Shown here: positions 26,414 to 34,501 of the stretch, piece after piece
How the letters are laid out: the number at the start of each line of letters is the position of its first letter
Position numbering within the stretch: position 1 is the first letter of the stretch
Source: an uncultured Clostridia bacterium
GTDB lineage: Bacteria; Bacillota; Clostridia; Saccharofermentanales; Saccharofermentanaceae
Direction: 5' to 3'
Length of the DNA: 64,000 nucleotides
Assembly: GCA_937876985.1 (NCBI GenBank)
Contig: CALEFT010000009.1
Location: 15,697-79,696, forward strand
Program-made: the position numbers and the translations under genes
Notes under the pieces: model-generated
What the model saw: the letters and a program-made list of their open reading frames with translations, nothing else
What the model was told of the DNA's origin: nothing
The model's database searches: none

Positions 26414-27820
26414 ATGAGTGGTATTTTTGGATGTTATGACACTTCTAAGAAAGAAACAGATGTAGCAAAGACAGTTTATTATGGTATTTTCTCTTTGCAA
26501 CACAGAGGACAGGAGTCAGCTGGTATTTGCATTAATAATAATGGTTCATTCATGTCTCACAAGGCAATGGGAATGGTAACTGATGTATTTGATGAATTTA
26601 CTCTTAACGCACTTAATGGACATAGTGCTATTGGTACAGCAAGACTTGCTTCTGAGATAGAAAATGGTGTTGATGCTATGCAGCCATTCTCAATTAAATC
26701 TCGTGTAGGACAAGTTGCTTTAAGTACAAATAGTAAGCTTCTCAATGCAAACTCCATTCGTAATGACTTAATTAATCAGGGAGCAATTTTCCAGACAAAT
26801 ACAGATGCTGAGGTTATTTTGTCACTCTTTTCGAGGAATAGAATTAAGACAGAGACTACTGAAGAGGCTGTTCTTGAGACAATGAAGGAGCTTTCTGGTG
26901 CTTATGCGCTTTTGTTTATGACTTCTGAGGGAATTGTTGGTGTAAGAGATCCACTTGGTCTTCGTCCATTGATTCTAGGTAAGAAGAATGATCAATATAT
27001 GCTATCTTCTGAGTCTTGTGCTTTCGAGGCTATTGGTGCAGAGATTATTCGTGACATTGATCCTGGTGAGATTATTACTATCTCAGATTCTGGATTGAAA
27101 TCTGTATATTTCAACTCTTGCGATGGATGTGCTTGTGCTTCTAAGGAAGGTGCAGCTTGCAAGAATGGTAAACTTTGTATTTTTGAGTTCGTGTATTATG
27201 CTAGACCAGATAGCGTAATTGATGGTGCTTCTGTTTACGATTCTAGAGTTCGTGTAGGAGAACTACTTGCTAAGGAATGTCCTTGTGATTGTGATATCGT
27301 AATTGGCGCTCCTGACTCAGGTAATCCTGCTGCAGTTGGATTCGCTAGAGGCTCTGGTGTAACTTACGGTGCAGGTCTTCTTAAGAATCGTTATGTAGGT
27401 AGAACATTTATTCAGGGAACACAGGAAGCTAGAGAACTTGCTGTTCGTATGAAGTTTGCTGTACTTAAGTCTGCTGTAAAGGGAAAGAGAATTTGTATTG
27501 TAGATGACTCGCTTGTTAGAGGAACTACTACAAAGCACATTATTCACTTCCTTCGTGATGCAGGTGCAAGCGAGGTTCATTTGAGAATTGCTTCTCCTAT
27601 GGTTAAGTATCCTTGTTATTATGGTGTTTCTACATCTTCTGCTTCTGAGCTTCCTGCTCGTACAATGACTGTTCAGGAGATTAGTGATATGATTGGAGCA
27701 GATTCACTTGGATATATCTCGTTAGAGAGCCTTAAGGCTTCAACAGAAGGTCTACGCATGGATTCTTGTACTGCATGCTTTGATGGTGATTTTGTTGCTG
27801 GTGTTCCAGAAGAGAATTAA
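26414..27820 (+). CDS. purF: Amidophosphoribosyltransferase-like protein with degenerate glutaminase site
   Basis: 468 residues. The PRPP-transferase half is well conserved: APDSGNPAAVGFARGSG, GAGLLKNRYVGRTFI, and the PRPP loop CIVDDSLVRGTTTKH (about residue 361). [4Fe-4S] ligand positions appear kept (KLCIFEF, KYPCYYG, CTACFDG). The N-terminal glutaminase half is altered: the family starts CGIFG, here MSGIFGC, so the nucleophilic Cys is Ser2. The HNGN oxyanion motif reads TNSK (105-108); the Arg of the GxxRYST motif remains (GTARLAS). An inserted Cys-rich stretch (Cys236, 239, 241, 249) precedes the first cluster ligand. It likely makes phosphoribosylamine from ammonia, or is a regulatory paralogue; both are inference. 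The operon position supports a biosynthetic role. Confidence 0.88.
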   Translation: MSGIFGCYDTSKKETDVAKTVYYGIFSLQHRGQESAGICINNNGSFMSHKAMGMVTDVFDEFTLNALNGHSAIGTARLASEIENGVDAMQPFSIKSRVGQVALSTNSKLLNANSIRNDLINQGAIFQTNTDAEVILSLFSRNRIKTETTEEAVLETMKELSGAYALLFMTSEGIVGVRDPLGLRPLILGKKNDQYMLSSESCAFEAIGAEIIRDIDPGEIITISDSGLKSVYFNSCDGCACASKEGAACKNGKLCIFEFVYYARPDSVIDGASVYDSRVRVGELLAKECPCDCDIVIGAPDSGNPAAVGFARGSGVTYGAGLLKNRYVGRTFIQGTQEARELAVRMKFAVLKSAVKGKRICIVDDSLVRGTTTKHIIHFLRDAGASEVHLRIASPMVKYPCYYGVSTSSASELPARTMTVQEISDMIGADSLGYISLESLKASTEGLRMDSCTACFDGDFVAGVPEEN

Positions 27821-27832
27821 TTGAGGTGTGTA

Positions 27833-28456
27833 ATGAAGATTGCAGTTTTTGTTTCAGGTGGAGGAACTAATCTACAGGCAATTATTGATAGAATCAATAG
27901 TGGTTATTTAAGTGGAGTAGAGATTTCGCTTGTGATAGCCTCTAATGAGAATGCATATGCACTTACTAGAGCAGCAGAGAATAATATCCCAGCAGTTACT
28001 ATGAGTGTAAAGGCTTATAAGACTAGAGATGAGTGGGACGAAGCAGTTGTTTCTAAGGTTAAGGAAAGTGGAGCTGAACTAATTGTATTAGCTGGTTACT
28101 TATCACTTCTCGGAAACAAGCTCGTTAAGGAATATGCAAACAGAATAATCAATATTCATCCAGCGTTGATTCCAAGCTTTTGTGGAGCGGGCATGTATGG
28201 TATTAGACCACATGAGGCTGTTCTTGCTAGAGGCGTGAAGGTTTCTGGTGCTACGGTTCATTTTGTGAATGAGAATTATGATGAAGGTCCAATTATTCTT
28301 CAGAAAGCTGTTGATGTATTACCAGATGATACAGCAGAAGTTCTTCAGAAGAGAATAATGAAGGAATGTGAGCAGGATATTTTGCCAAGAGCAATTCGCT
28401 TGATTGCTGATGGTAAGGTAGAAATAGTTAACAATATCGCGTATGTTCGCGAATAA
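27833..28456 (+). CDS. purN: Phosphoribosylglycinamide formyltransferase
   Basis: 207 residues from the ATG at 27833, which follows TTGAGGTGTGTA. It transfers a formyl group from 10-formyl-THF to GAR. The substrate motif IAVFVSGGGTNLQAI is at residue 3. Catalytic Asn and His are in INIHPALIPSFCG (about residue 105), and the Asp is in YDEGPIILQKAV (about residue 143). It is 12 bases after purF; the purM gene that often sits between them in Bacillota is absent. Confidence 0.95.
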   Translation: MKIAVFVSGGGTNLQAIIDRINSGYLSGVEISLVIASNENAYALTRAAENNIPAVTMSVKAYKTRDEWDEAVVSKVKESGAELIVLAGYLSLLGNKLVKEYANRIINIHPALIPSFCGAGMYGIRPHEAVLARGVKVSGATVHFVNENYDEGPIILQKAVDVLPDDTAEVLQKRIMKECEQDILPRAIRLIADGKVEIVNNIAYVRE

Positions 28457-28474
28457 AAATATGGAGGGTTTGTC

Positions 28475-29191
28475 ATGAAGACTTTTGACATCGCAGAACT
28501 ATTGAAGGGAAATGATTATCCAGGTCGTGGAATTGTTATCGGACGTTCAGACGACGGTAAGAAGGCTGTTACAGCTTATTTCATCATGGGTCGTTCTGTT
28601 AATTCACGTAATCGTGTATTTACAGCTACTGAGGATGGAATTAAGACAGAGGCTTTTGATCCATCATTGCTAACTGATCCACATCTTATCATCTACTCAC
28701 CAGTTAGAGTTCTTGGTAACAAGACTATCGTTACTAATGGTGATCAGACTGATACAATCTATGAGCTTATGGATAAGCAGCAGACATTCGAGCAGGCACT
28801 AAGAACTAGAGAGTTCGAGGATGATGCTCCAAACTACACACCTAGAATTTCCGGTATCATGCATGTAGAGAAGGGTGTTTATAACTATGCTATGTCTATT
28901 TTGAAGACAGCTGATGGCAACCCAGATTCTTGTCAGAGATTTACTTTCTCATATAATAATCCTCTTGCTGGTAAGGGACACTTCATTCATACATATATGG
29001 GTGATGGTAATCCACTTCCAAGCTTCGAGGGTGAGCCAGAGAAGGTAGAGATAAAGGGTGATATAGATTCTTTCACAAATATGCTATGGGAGTCCTTGAA
29101 CGAGGATAATAAGGTATCTTTGTTTGTGAGATATATCGACATTGATACTGGTGCTGTTGATACAAGAATTGTAAATAAGAATGTTAAGTAA
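28475..29191 (+). CDS. IMP cyclohydrolase, PurO-like (PF07826 type)
   Basis: 238 residues. It resembles the stand-alone IMP cyclohydrolase family first described in archaea (PurO), which closes FAICAR to IMP, and is unrelated to the MGS-like cyclohydrolase half of bacterial PurH. Recognised stretches are YPGRGIVIGRSDDGKKAV, AYFIMGRSVNSRNRVF and RISGIMHVEKGVYNYAMSI. The gene sits directly before a stand-alone AICAR transformylase, which supplies its substrate, so the pair replaces bifunctional PurH. ATGGAGGGTTTGTC precedes the ATG. The assignment rests on family recall plus very strong context. Confidence 0.87.
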   Translation: MKTFDIAELLKGNDYPGRGIVIGRSDDGKKAVTAYFIMGRSVNSRNRVFTATEDGIKTEAFDPSLLTDPHLIIYSPVRVLGNKTIVTNGDQTDTIYELMDKQQTFEQALRTREFEDDAPNYTPRISGIMHVEKGVYNYAMSILKTADGNPDSCQRFTFSYNNPLAGKGHFIHTYMGDGNPLPSFEGEPEKVEIKGDIDSFTNMLWESLNEDNKVSLFVRYIDIDTGAVDTRIVNKNVK

Positions 29192-29215
29192 TATAAGACG
29201 ACAAGGAGTAGAACA

Positions 29216-30406
29216 ATGAACGAGATGTTATTGAAGTATGGATGTAATCCAAATCAGAAGCCATCTAGAATCTATATGGCAGATGGAAGCGAGCTTCCTA
29301 TCGAAGTATTGAATGGTAAGCCAGGTTATATTAATTTGCTTGATGCTTTTAACGGCTGGCAGCTTGTAAAGGAACTTAAGGAGGCAACAGGTCTTCCATG
29401 TGCTACAAGCTTTAAGCACGTTTCTCCAGCTGGTGCTGCAGTTGGTAAGCCACTTTCTGAGACAGAAGCAAAGATTTATTTTGTTGATGATCTTGTAAAT
29501 GATCTTAGTGAGCTTTCTGGAATTGCTTGTGCTTATGCTAGAGCAAGAGGTGCTGATAGAATGAGTTCTTTTGGTGACTTTATTTCCTTGTCTGATGAGT
29601 GTGATGCTATCACAGCTAAGATGATCCAAAGAGAAGTATCTGATGGAATTATTGCTCCTTCTTACACAGATGAGGCTCTCGAGATTTTGAAGTCTAAGCG
29701 TAAGGGCACATACAATATCATTAAGATTGATGCTAATTATAAGCCAGCTGAGCTAGAAGTTAAGCAGGTTTATGGCGTAAGTTTCGAGCAGGGAAGAAAC
29801 GAGCTCGATATCAAGGCTGATATGCTCTCTAATGTAGTTACAGCTAACAAGGATATTCCAGAGGATAAGAAGATTGATCTTCTCATTTCTCTTATTACAC
29901 TTAAGTACACACAGTCTAACTCTGTTTGTTATGTTAAGGATGGACAGGCAATTGGTATTGGTGCTGGTCAGCAGTCTAGAATTCACTGTACAAGACTTGC
30001 TGGTAACAAGGCTGATAACTGGTGGCTTCGTCAGCATCCAAAGGTAATGGGCTTGCAGTTTGTTGACGATATCCGTCGTCCAGACCGTGATAATACAATT
30101 GATGTATACATTTCTGATGAGTATGAGGATGTACTTGCAGAAGGTAGATGGCAGGAACTCTTTAAGGTTAAGCCAGAGGTTCTTACTGTTGAGGAGAAGA
30201 AGGAGTGGCTTAAGAAGAATGATAATGTTTGCCTAGGTTCTGATGCTTTCTTCCCATTCGGTGACAATATCGAGCGTGCTCGCAAGAGTGGTGTTAAGTA
30301 TATTGTTGAACCAGGTGGATCTGTTCGTGATGATCAGGTTATCGAGACATGCGATAAGTATGGAATGGCAATGGCATTCACAGGAATTCGTTTGTTCCAC
30401 CATTAA
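29216..30406 (+). CDS. AICAR transformylase, stand-alone (PurH C-terminal domain type)
   Basis: 396 residues, corresponding only to the transformylase half of PurH; the N-terminal cyclohydrolase domain is missing. It formylates AICAR with 10-formyl-THF. Seen: KYGCNPNQKPSRIY, NGKPGYINLLDAFNGWQLV, the catalytic Lys/His in SFKHVSPAGAAVG (about residue 67), and IGIGAGQQSRIHCTRLAGNK. The C-terminal SDAFFPFGDNIERARKSGVKYIVEPGGSVRD is complete. It starts 24 bases after the cyclohydrolase gene with an AAGGAG site. This shorter AICARFT type is known in Clostridia. Confidence 0.93.
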   Translation: MNEMLLKYGCNPNQKPSRIYMADGSELPIEVLNGKPGYINLLDAFNGWQLVKELKEATGLPCATSFKHVSPAGAAVGKPLSETEAKIYFVDDLVNDLSELSGIACAYARARGADRMSSFGDFISLSDECDAITAKMIQREVSDGIIAPSYTDEALEILKSKRKGTYNIIKIDANYKPAELEVKQVYGVSFEQGRNELDIKADMLSNVVTANKDIPEDKKIDLLISLITLKYTQSNSVCYVKDGQAIGIGAGQQSRIHCTRLAGNKADNWWLRQHPKVMGLQFVDDIRRPDRDNTIDVYISDEYEDVLAEGRWQELFKVKPEVLTVEEKKEWLKKNDNVCLGSDAFFPFGDNIERARKSGVKYIVEPGGSVRDDQVIETCDKYGMAMAFTGIRLFHH

Positions 30407-30433
30407 TTAGTAATTAGTTTATTGAGGTGTCCT

Positions 30434-31726
30434 ATGAAGAAGATTTTGGTTGTTGGCGGCGGTGGCCGTGAGCATGCTATTATTATGAAGCTCAAGGAGA
30501 GTAAGCACGTATCCGAGATTCATTGTGCCCCTGGTAATGGTGGTATCTCTAGATTTGCTACTTGTCATAATGTTAAGGCTATTGATATTGAAGGAATGGT
30601 AGCACTAGCTAAGGAGCTTAAGCCAGATATGGTAGTTGTAGCTCCAGATGATCCACTTGTACTTGGTATGGTAGATGCTCTTCAGAAAGAAGGCTTTATG
30701 ACATTTGGTCCTAAGGCGAATGCGGCTATTATCGAAGGCTCTAAGGTTTTCTCTAAGGATCTCATGAAGAAGTATGATATTCCTACAGCATTCTATGAGG
30801 TATTCGATAATTCAGAGGACGCAATTAACTATCTTAAGAAGCAGAATTCTTATCCAGCAGTTATCAAGGCAGATGGTCTTGCTCTTGGAAAGGGTGTTAT
30901 TATCGCACAAAATGAAGAAGAAGCAATTACTGCTGTTCGCGAGATGATTGATGAGCTTAAGTTTGGTTCGTCTTCTGCTAGAGTAGTAGTAGAGGAATTC
31001 CTAACTGGTCCAGAGGTTTCTGTACTTGCATTTACTGATGGAAAGACTATGGTTCCAATGATTTCTTCTATGGACCATAAGCGTGCACTTGATGGCGATG
31101 AAGGTCTTAACACAGGTGGAATGGGAACATTAAGCCCAAATCCATGCTATACAGAAGAAATCGCTAAGGAATGTATGGAGACTATCTTCATTCCTACTAT
31201 GGAAGCAATGAACAAGGAAGGCAGAACATTTGAAGGCTGTCTATACTTCGGATTAATGCTTACACCTAAGGGACCAAAGGTAATTGAATACAATTGTCGT
31301 TTTGGTGATCCAGAGACACAAGTTGTTCTTCCAATGCTTGAGGGTGACTTGTATGAGATTTTCGAAGCTATATATAATCACACACTAGATCAGGTCGAGA
31401 TAAACTGGGCTTCTGGAAGCTGCGCTTGCGTAATAATGGCAAGTGGTGGATATCCAGAAAGTTACAAGAAGGGTATCACAATGAATGGTATGGATGAGCT
31501 AGGTCAAGTTGATGGATGCTTTGTATATCATGCTGGTACTGCTAATTCGGAAGATGGCAAGGGCTTTGTTACAGCTGGTGGTCGAGTAATTGGCGTTACT
31601 AGCAAGGGTGCTACACTTCCTGAAGCACTTAAGAATGCATATGCTGGTGTATCGAAGATTGACTTCGAAGGTGCTCATTTCCGTAAGGATATTGGACATC
31701 GTGCACTAGCTAAGCTAGAGGAATAA
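30434..31726 (+). CDS. purD: Phosphoribosylamine-glycine ligase
   Basis: 430 residues from the ATG at 30434 (after GAGGTGTCCT). GARS ATP-grasp enzyme joining phosphoribosylamine and glycine. Seen: KILVVGGGGREHAI at residue 2, APGNGGI, VIKADGLALGKGVI (about residue 141), the family signature RFGDPETQ (about residue 287) and the C-terminal GGRVIGVTSKG. It is the last gene of the purine operon. purM, purL, purQ, purC and purB are not in the window. No clear terminator separates it from nadD. Confidence 0.96.
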   Translation: MKKILVVGGGGREHAIIMKLKESKHVSEIHCAPGNGGISRFATCHNVKAIDIEGMVALAKELKPDMVVVAPDDPLVLGMVDALQKEGFMTFGPKANAAIIEGSKVFSKDLMKKYDIPTAFYEVFDNSEDAINYLKKQNSYPAVIKADGLALGKGVIIAQNEEEAITAVREMIDELKFGSSSARVVVEEFLTGPEVSVLAFTDGKTMVPMISSMDHKRALDGDEGLNTGGMGTLSPNPCYTEEIAKECMETIFIPTMEAMNKEGRTFEGCLYFGLMLTPKGPKVIEYNCRFGDPETQVVLPMLEGDLYEIFEAIYNHTLDQVEINWASGSCACVIMASGGYPESYKKGITMNGMDELGQVDGCFVYHAGTANSEDGKGFVTAGGRVIGVTSKGATLPEALKNAYAGVSKIDFEGAHFRKDIGHRALAKLEE

Positions 31727-31753
31727 TCAACCATTACAAGGAATGGAGCAAAT

Positions 31754-32947
31754 ATGAGAATTGGTTTGTTCGGAGGATCATTTGATCCGTTTCACAATGG
31801 TCATAAATCAATAATTGAAGGCGCGCTAAGGTCTGGCAATCTCGATAGAATTGTCGTCATTCCTGTGGCGCGCAATTCTTTTAAAAGAGGCAAAATCCTA
31901 AGTGCAGCTCCATATAGATACTATCAGACGCTTCATGCGATAGAAGGCTTCGAGGATAAGGTTTCTATTAGCGATATTGAGTTTCATATGCCAGGGATTA
32001 GTTACACTGCTAATACGATTAGAGAGCTTTTGCAAAACGGCTACGACGATGACGAATTGTTTTGGATTTGTGGCTCTGATATTCTGGATTCCTTTGACAA
32101 ATGGAGAGAACCGGAAGAGCTTCTTAAGATGGTTACACTTATGGTAGCGCATCGTCCAGGTGATGATAGTGCAGAGAACGCCAAGGAGTTTGCTAGTAAG
32201 GTAAAGCTTTTCGAAGAGAAGTTCGCGACGAAGGTTGTGACTTTTGATATTGACGGCATAGAAGTTGCGTCTTCGGCTATCAGGGTGGACAAGGATTTTG
32301 ACGATGTTCCTAAGTCTGTTCGTGAATTTATCGCGGCACACGACTTGTATAGCAAGGACCCAAGCCCTCTCGAAAAAGTCTCGGACGAAGCAATTAACTT
32401 GTTTTATGAGCTTTCCATTATCCTAATGGACTACCTTGGCGAAAAGCGTTTGCTACACACAATCAATGTTGCTTTATATGCATGTAAAATTGCTGCAAAT
32501 AATGGCATATCATGCGATAAGGCCTTGATTGCTGGAATCCTTCACGATTGTGCCAAGGAGTTGCCAGACAATATTCAGAAGGCATATGCAATGCTTGCTG
32601 ATGGTGAGGACTCTAAGCTTTTGTCCCATGACAAGCTATGGCATGCGCCAGCTGGAAGTCATATGGCGAAGGAATTGTTCGAGATCGATGATGAAGAGAT
32701 TCTTGATGCTATCAAATATCACACTACTGGTCGAGGCAATATGACACCTCTAGAGAAGGTTATCTATCTAGCTGACAAGATTGAGCCTGCTAGGAAATTT
32801 GATAATCTTGAGCCAATTCGTAAGGCGAGTATGACAGATATTGATTTGGCTATGAAGCTTTGTCTTGATGAGGTTAGTAAGAAATTTGAGAAGACTCATA
32901 AGAGGATGCATGATTATACTTACGATTGCTATAGAGATTTGGTATAA
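31754..32947 (+). CDS. nadD: Fused NadD-YqeK: nicotinate-nucleotide adenylyltransferase plus HD hydrolase
   Basis: 397 residues carrying two enzymes. Residues 1-200 are NadD: GLFGGSFDPFHNGHKS (T/HxGH nucleotidyl motif), WICGSDILDSFDKW, and the VASSAIRVD form of the ISST/R motif. It adenylates nicotinate mononucleotide for NAD. Residues about 215-397 are a YqeK-type HD domain: HTINVALYACKIA, ILHDCAKELPD, HAPAGSHMAK and YLADKIEPAR. YqeK proteins hydrolyse Ap4A symmetrically. In many Bacillota nadD and yqeK are adjacent genes, so the fusion fits. rsfS follows, as usual for this cluster. Confidence 0.93.
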   Translation: MRIGLFGGSFDPFHNGHKSIIEGALRSGNLDRIVVIPVARNSFKRGKILSAAPYRYYQTLHAIEGFEDKVSISDIEFHMPGISYTANTIRELLQNGYDDDELFWICGSDILDSFDKWREPEELLKMVTLMVAHRPGDDSAENAKEFASKVKLFEEKFATKVVTFDIDGIEVASSAIRVDKDFDDVPKSVREFIAAHDLYSKDPSPLEKVSDEAINLFYELSIILMDYLGEKRLLHTINVALYACKIAANNGISCDKALIAGILHDCAKELPDNIQKAYAMLADGEDSKLLSHDKLWHAPAGSHMAKELFEIDDEEILDAIKYHTTGRGNMTPLEKVIYLADKIEPARKFDNLEPIRKASMTDIDLAMKLCLDEVSKKFEKTHKRMHDYTYDCYRDLV

Positions 32948-32980
32948 TTAATGCATAAAAACATATATGGAGGTTATCTC

Positions 32981-33304
32981 ATGGAAATTAAAGAATTAGC
33001 AGATAAGATAGCGAAGATATTAGATGATAAGCTAGGTGCAGAGATTGAAGTAATCGATGTTTCTGACAAGACAACTTTGGCTGAATATTTTGTTATTTGC
33101 AGCGGTACTTCAACAACACATGTTAAGGCACTTTCTAATGAAGTAGAATATGTGCTTAAGACAGAGTATGATTTGTATCCTGATCATATTGAAGGTCACG
33201 GCTCTAATCGCTGGATCCTTCTTGATTACAAGGATGTTGTTGTACATATTTTCCATCCTGAAGAAAGAGAGAATTATAGTCTCGAGAAGCTTTGGATGAA
33301 GTAA
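32981..33304 (+). CDS. rsfS: Ribosome silencing factor RsfS
   Basis: 107 residues from the ATG at 32981, which follows TATGGAGGTTATCTC. It binds uL14 on the 50S subunit and blocks subunit joining in starvation. Family signatures: VIDVSDKTTLAEYFVICSG, STTHVKALSNEVE, HIEGHGSNRWILLDYKDVVVHIFHPEERENYSLEKLW (read in pieces). The nadD-yqeK-rsfS order is conserved across Bacillota. A terminator follows at 33332. Confidence 0.96.
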   Translation: MEIKELADKIAKILDDKLGAEIEVIDVSDKTTLAEYFVICSGTSTTHVKALSNEVEYVLKTEYDLYPDHIEGHGSNRWILLDYKDVVVHIFHPEERENYSLEKLWMK

Positions 33305-33331
33305 TATTAATAGCTAAGATAATGCATTTAT

Positions 33332-33356
33332 GGAGACCTATAGGGTCTCCATTTTT
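33332..33356 (+). terminator. Intrinsic terminator after rsfS
   Basis: GGAGACC, loop TATA, GGGTCTCC, then ATTTTTG. Confidence 0.85.
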
Positions 33357-33455
33357 GTCGACATTTTTATTGAATTTGTCGTTATTTGTCGAGACTTTTC
33401 GAGTAGGCTTTGTGTTAGGATACGTACAGAATCAATTGACATAAAGGTAGCAAGG

Positions 33456-34157
33456 ATGAGTAAGAGAAGTGCGCTTATATATTCGATAGCTTTTGTTGGA
33501 ATAATAGTTGTTAGTATGTTTTATAAGTTCTTTGCTGTTGGCGACATTAGACTGCCAATAATTGGTGAGATTACTATGAAGGACGATAGGCTAGATAGAA
33601 TTATTCATGCATCTGATACGGCAAATGTTACTAGCACTGTGGAAGCTACCACAGAAACTGTTGCTACAAGCATAACAAGCAGTACGATTGTTATTTATCT
33701 AGCTGGAGCAATTGATTCGCCTGGGATTTATGAAGTTAATCGATATATTAGACTATATGAAGTAATTGAGTTAGCAGGAGGTTTAACAAGTGAAGCCGAG
33801 GCCGATAGGATAAATATGGTTTATCAACTAACGGAGGATATGTCGATATATATTCCGTATGCTAGTGATGAAGCACTTGTCGGGGAGGATGGTTTTCTTT
33901 CTGCAAATGAAGACTCTGGGATAGTTATTAGTGATGGACAAGATAATGATGCTGGTAGTGAAGAGACGTTAGTTAATATCAATACAGCAACTATTGATGA
34001 ACTAGATTCTTTGCCAGGAATTGGACCAGCTATGGCTGAGCGGATAATTGAATATAGAACTACTAACGGCAATTTCAATTCAATAGAAAATATTATGAAT
34101 GTAAGTGGGATAGGCGAGACGAAATTCAACGAGATTTCGAGTTTAATTTGTGTCTAA
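33456..34157 (+). CDS. comEA: ComEA-family DNA-binding competence protein
   Basis: 233 residues from the ATG at 33456; upstream in-frame codons read through the terminator region and are unlikely to be coding. One TM segment (about 6-24) anchors it with the rest outside. A SLBB domain (about 75-135, IYLAGAIDSPGIYEVNRYIR) is followed by an acidic linker and two helix-hairpin-helix motifs (about 170-233, VNINTATIDELDSLPGIGP and IMNVSGIGETKFNEI). ComEA captures double-stranded DNA at the cell surface during transformation. comEC is not adjacent in the window. The ribosome site is weak (AAGG). Confidence 0.88.
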   Translation: MSKRSALIYSIAFVGIIVVSMFYKFFAVGDIRLPIIGEITMKDDRLDRIIHASDTANVTSTVEATTETVATSITSSTIVIYLAGAIDSPGIYEVNRYIRLYEVIELAGGLTSEAEADRINMVYQLTEDMSIYIPYASDEALVGEDGFLSANEDSGIVISDGQDNDAGSEETLVNINTATIDELDSLPGIGPAMAERIIEYRTTNGNFNSIENIMNVSGIGETKFNEISSLICV

Positions 34158-34199
34158 GGACTTGCAGAAAATGAAAGAGAGTTGTAAACTCTCATTTGA

Positions 34200-34460
34200 A
34201 AAGCGATGACAAGGACACGTGTAATAGTCATTTGCGTCTACCAGAGAATCGGAGTCGGTGGGCTGGAAGCTCCGAAGAATAGCAACTATTATATACAACC
34301 TTCGAGCTGCCGAAGTAAACTTATTTAATAAGGTGATTCGAGCCGTGATGCCGCGTAAGAGCAATAATTGAGTGGTATTCATTATATTGATGAATGCAAT
34401 TTGGGTGGAACCGTGCAGCTATGCATCCCATATTTCTGGGGAGCATGGCTTTTTTGATGC
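34200..34460 (+). promoter_or_regulatory. T-box riboswitch controlling thrS
   Basis: A 5' UTR element binding uncharged tRNA. Stem I starts near AAAGCGATGACAAGGAC (34199), with an AGAG bulge region (34241) and the apical GGTGGGCTGGAAGCTCC. Thr triplets ACT (34285), ACA (34295) and ACC (34298) fall in the expected specifier region; which one is read was not resolved. The antiterminator T-box motif is GGGTGGAACCGTGC at 34403-34416. The terminator stem is AGCTATGC/GCATGGCT with a T-run ending near 34455. Thr specificity follows from the downstream gene. A separate hairpin GAGAGTT/AACTCTC (34177-34194) precedes it. Confidence 0.92.
34418..34456 (+). terminator. T-box terminator hairpin
   Basis: AGCTATGCATCCCA pairs with TGGGGAGCATGGCT, followed by TTTTTT. 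It is mutually exclusive with the antiterminator formed with GGGTGGAACCGTGC. Confidence 0.88.
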
Positions 34461-34501
34461 TTCCAGATAAGAAAGATTATTAATATTAGGAGGTAAAACA
34501 T

